Assembly (NCBI RefSeq): GCF_900104775.1
Contig: NZ_FNSA01000003.1
Span: 3,348,001-3,412,000, forward strand
Origin: Tsukamurella tyrosinosolvens
Lineage (GTDB): Bacteria > Actinomycetota > Actinomycetes > Mycobacteriales > Mycobacteriaceae
Reading direction: 5' to 3'
DNA: 64,000 nt
The position numbers and the translations under genes were made by a program. Every line of letters begins with the position of its first letter. The first letter of the stretch is position 1. Below the pieces are notes generated by a model. The model saw nothing but the letters and a program-made list of their open reading frames with translations, did not search any database and had not been told where the DNA came from. Of this stretch, positions 63,389 through 64,000 are shown piece by piece.

Positions 63389-63838
63389 TCAAGCAGGAAT
63401 CTGGAGCACCTGCCACAGCACGGCGCTGCCGCCGTGCCGCGCGGTCACGCCCGCCATCCGCGAACGCTCCTGGGAGACGTGCAGCGCGTCCACCCTCTGC
63501 ACCCGTGCGACGGCGACGGTCTCCATCCCGGGAAGGCCCGGCGCACCGTCGGCCGCGACCCGCTCGTAGCGATCCTGTCCGACGAGCCGCAGCACCTCGT
63601 CGACCTCCGCGGGCGGCACTTCGAGGACGTGCAGCAGCACGCTCTGCGCGTCCGGATCGAAGCCCTCCGCCGCGTCGAGGACCGACGACGAGGCGGCCGC
63701 GTCGTCGCCCGACTCGGCCACGGGAACCAAACCGGGGTGCCCGGGCGTTAACTCTTCGACGGTGCGCGTGGAGAGGTGGCCGAGCAACCGACCCAGCCGG
63801 GTCCGCTGTTCGGGTCTGCCGTTGAGGTCGTAGGGCAA
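63389..63838 (-). CDS. hypothetical protein upstream of trpD, start uncertain
   Basis: About 149 residues if started at TTG 63838 (LPYDLNGRPEQRTRLGRLLG), which has AAGGCGG just upstream. A start at ATG 63958 would add 40 residues of unconvincing Arg-rich sequence. The protein is acidic in the middle (ESGDDAAASSSVLDAAEGFD) and contains VLLHVLEVPPAEVDEVLRLVGQDRYERVAA, possibly a small alpha/beta fold with no known motif. TACACT (around 63891, minus strand) could be its -10. Function is not recognised. It is divergent from ctaE. Confidence 0.55.
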   Translation of the reverse strand: MPYDLNGRPEQRTRLGRLLGHLSTRTVEELTPGHPGLVPVAESGDDAAASSSVLDAAEGFDPDAQSVLLHVLEVPPAEVDEVLRLVGQDRYERVAADGAPGLPGMETVAVARVQRVDALHVSQERSRMAGVTARHGGSAVLWQVLQIPA

Positions 63839-63975
63839 GGTCCGCCTTATCTGCCGATGCCGATCCGGCCGTTGACGTGGTGTTTCGAGTGTACGAGCGG
63901 AGGGCGTCCAGCCTGCCCGCGATATTCGACGCGCCCAATCTGCGACCCGGGTAGGCATTCGATACTACGACCGGT

Positions 63976-63981
63976 CATACT
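63976..63981 (+). promoter_or_regulatory. candidate -10 element of ctaE
   Basis: CATACT stands six bases before GTG 63988, the same leaderless spacing seen at many genes of this window. Confidence 0.4.
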
Positions 63982-63987
63982 TGCGAG

Positions 63988-64000
63988 GTGACTAGCGCCG
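63988..64000 (+). CDS. ctaE: cytochrome c oxidase subunit III, first four codons only
   Basis: The window ends after GTG ACT AGC GCC (M-T-S-A). This equals the start of mycobacterial CtaE, which is the gene divergent from trpD (Rv2192c/Rv2193) in M. tuberculosis. Identification rests on synteny and four codons, so it is tentative. Confidence 0.5.

Overview
The window is high-GC actinobacterial chromosome from a mycolic-acid-type member of the Mycobacteriales. Gene order follows Mycobacterium tuberculosis from about Rv2144c/wag31 to ctaE (Rv2193), with interruptions. Gene content (wag31, mraY/murX-type cell wall genes, mptA, pknL, pimB', fadD15) and base composition fit Tsukamurella or a close relative such as Gordonia or Williamsia. 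The genus is inferred, not proven. No phage, insertion sequence, CRISPR array, rRNA or tRNA gene was recognised.

1-22.8 kb, minus strand: ileS (cut by the left edge) with a translational T-box leader, then the division and cell wall cluster. In order of transcription it reads mraZ, rsmH, ftsL, ftsI, murE, murF, mraY, murD, ftsW, murG, murC, ftsQ, ftsZ, pgeF, sepF, yggT, wag31 and a small membrane protein gene. From rsmH to ftsQ most junctions are 4-base GTGA/ATGA overlaps, as expected for translational coupling. yggS, normally between pgeF and sepF in relatives, is absent. mraZ has four GTGG repeats at 10-bp spacing beside its promoter.

22.7-30.2 kb: a 750-base non-coding stretch holds more GTGG repeat pairs, a 68-base palindrome and a strong terminator. 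It is followed by a DUF3040 membrane protein, a SAV_6107-type HEPN protein, a coupled GNAT/FAD-oxidoreductase/LppM-like operon, a small unknown gene, metF and a divergent polyprenyl diphosphate synthase gene.

30.2-34.2 kb: a four-gene siderophore ABC importer behind IdeR/DtxR-type iron boxes. 34.2-44.3 kb: mptA (mannan/lipomannan polymerisation), a lineage-specific LysR-like island, the Rv2175c-like DNA-binding protein and pknL with five PASTA domains. A small alarmone synthetase, a DUF218 lipoprotein, a propionyl-CoA synthetase and a membrane protein follow.

44.3-64 kb: aroG, an exoribonuclease, plsC, a ROK glucokinase, an ArsA-like NTPase with two SRPBCC proteins, fadD15, pimB', an acyl-CoA dehydrogenase, two NlpC/P60 hydrolases (one behind a c-di-AMP riboswitch), a DnaQ-UvrC-like nuclease, a stand-alone AsnC sensor domain, citE, ybaK, trpD and the first codons of ctaE.

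The genes combine into envelope construction: peptidoglycan precursors, septation, pole growth, lipomannan/PIM synthesis, fatty acid activation and wall hydrolysis, with kinase, riboswitch and iron control. At least fourteen genes have a TANNNT-type -10 hexamer (one is CATACT) six or seven bases before the start codon, predicting leaderless mRNAs.
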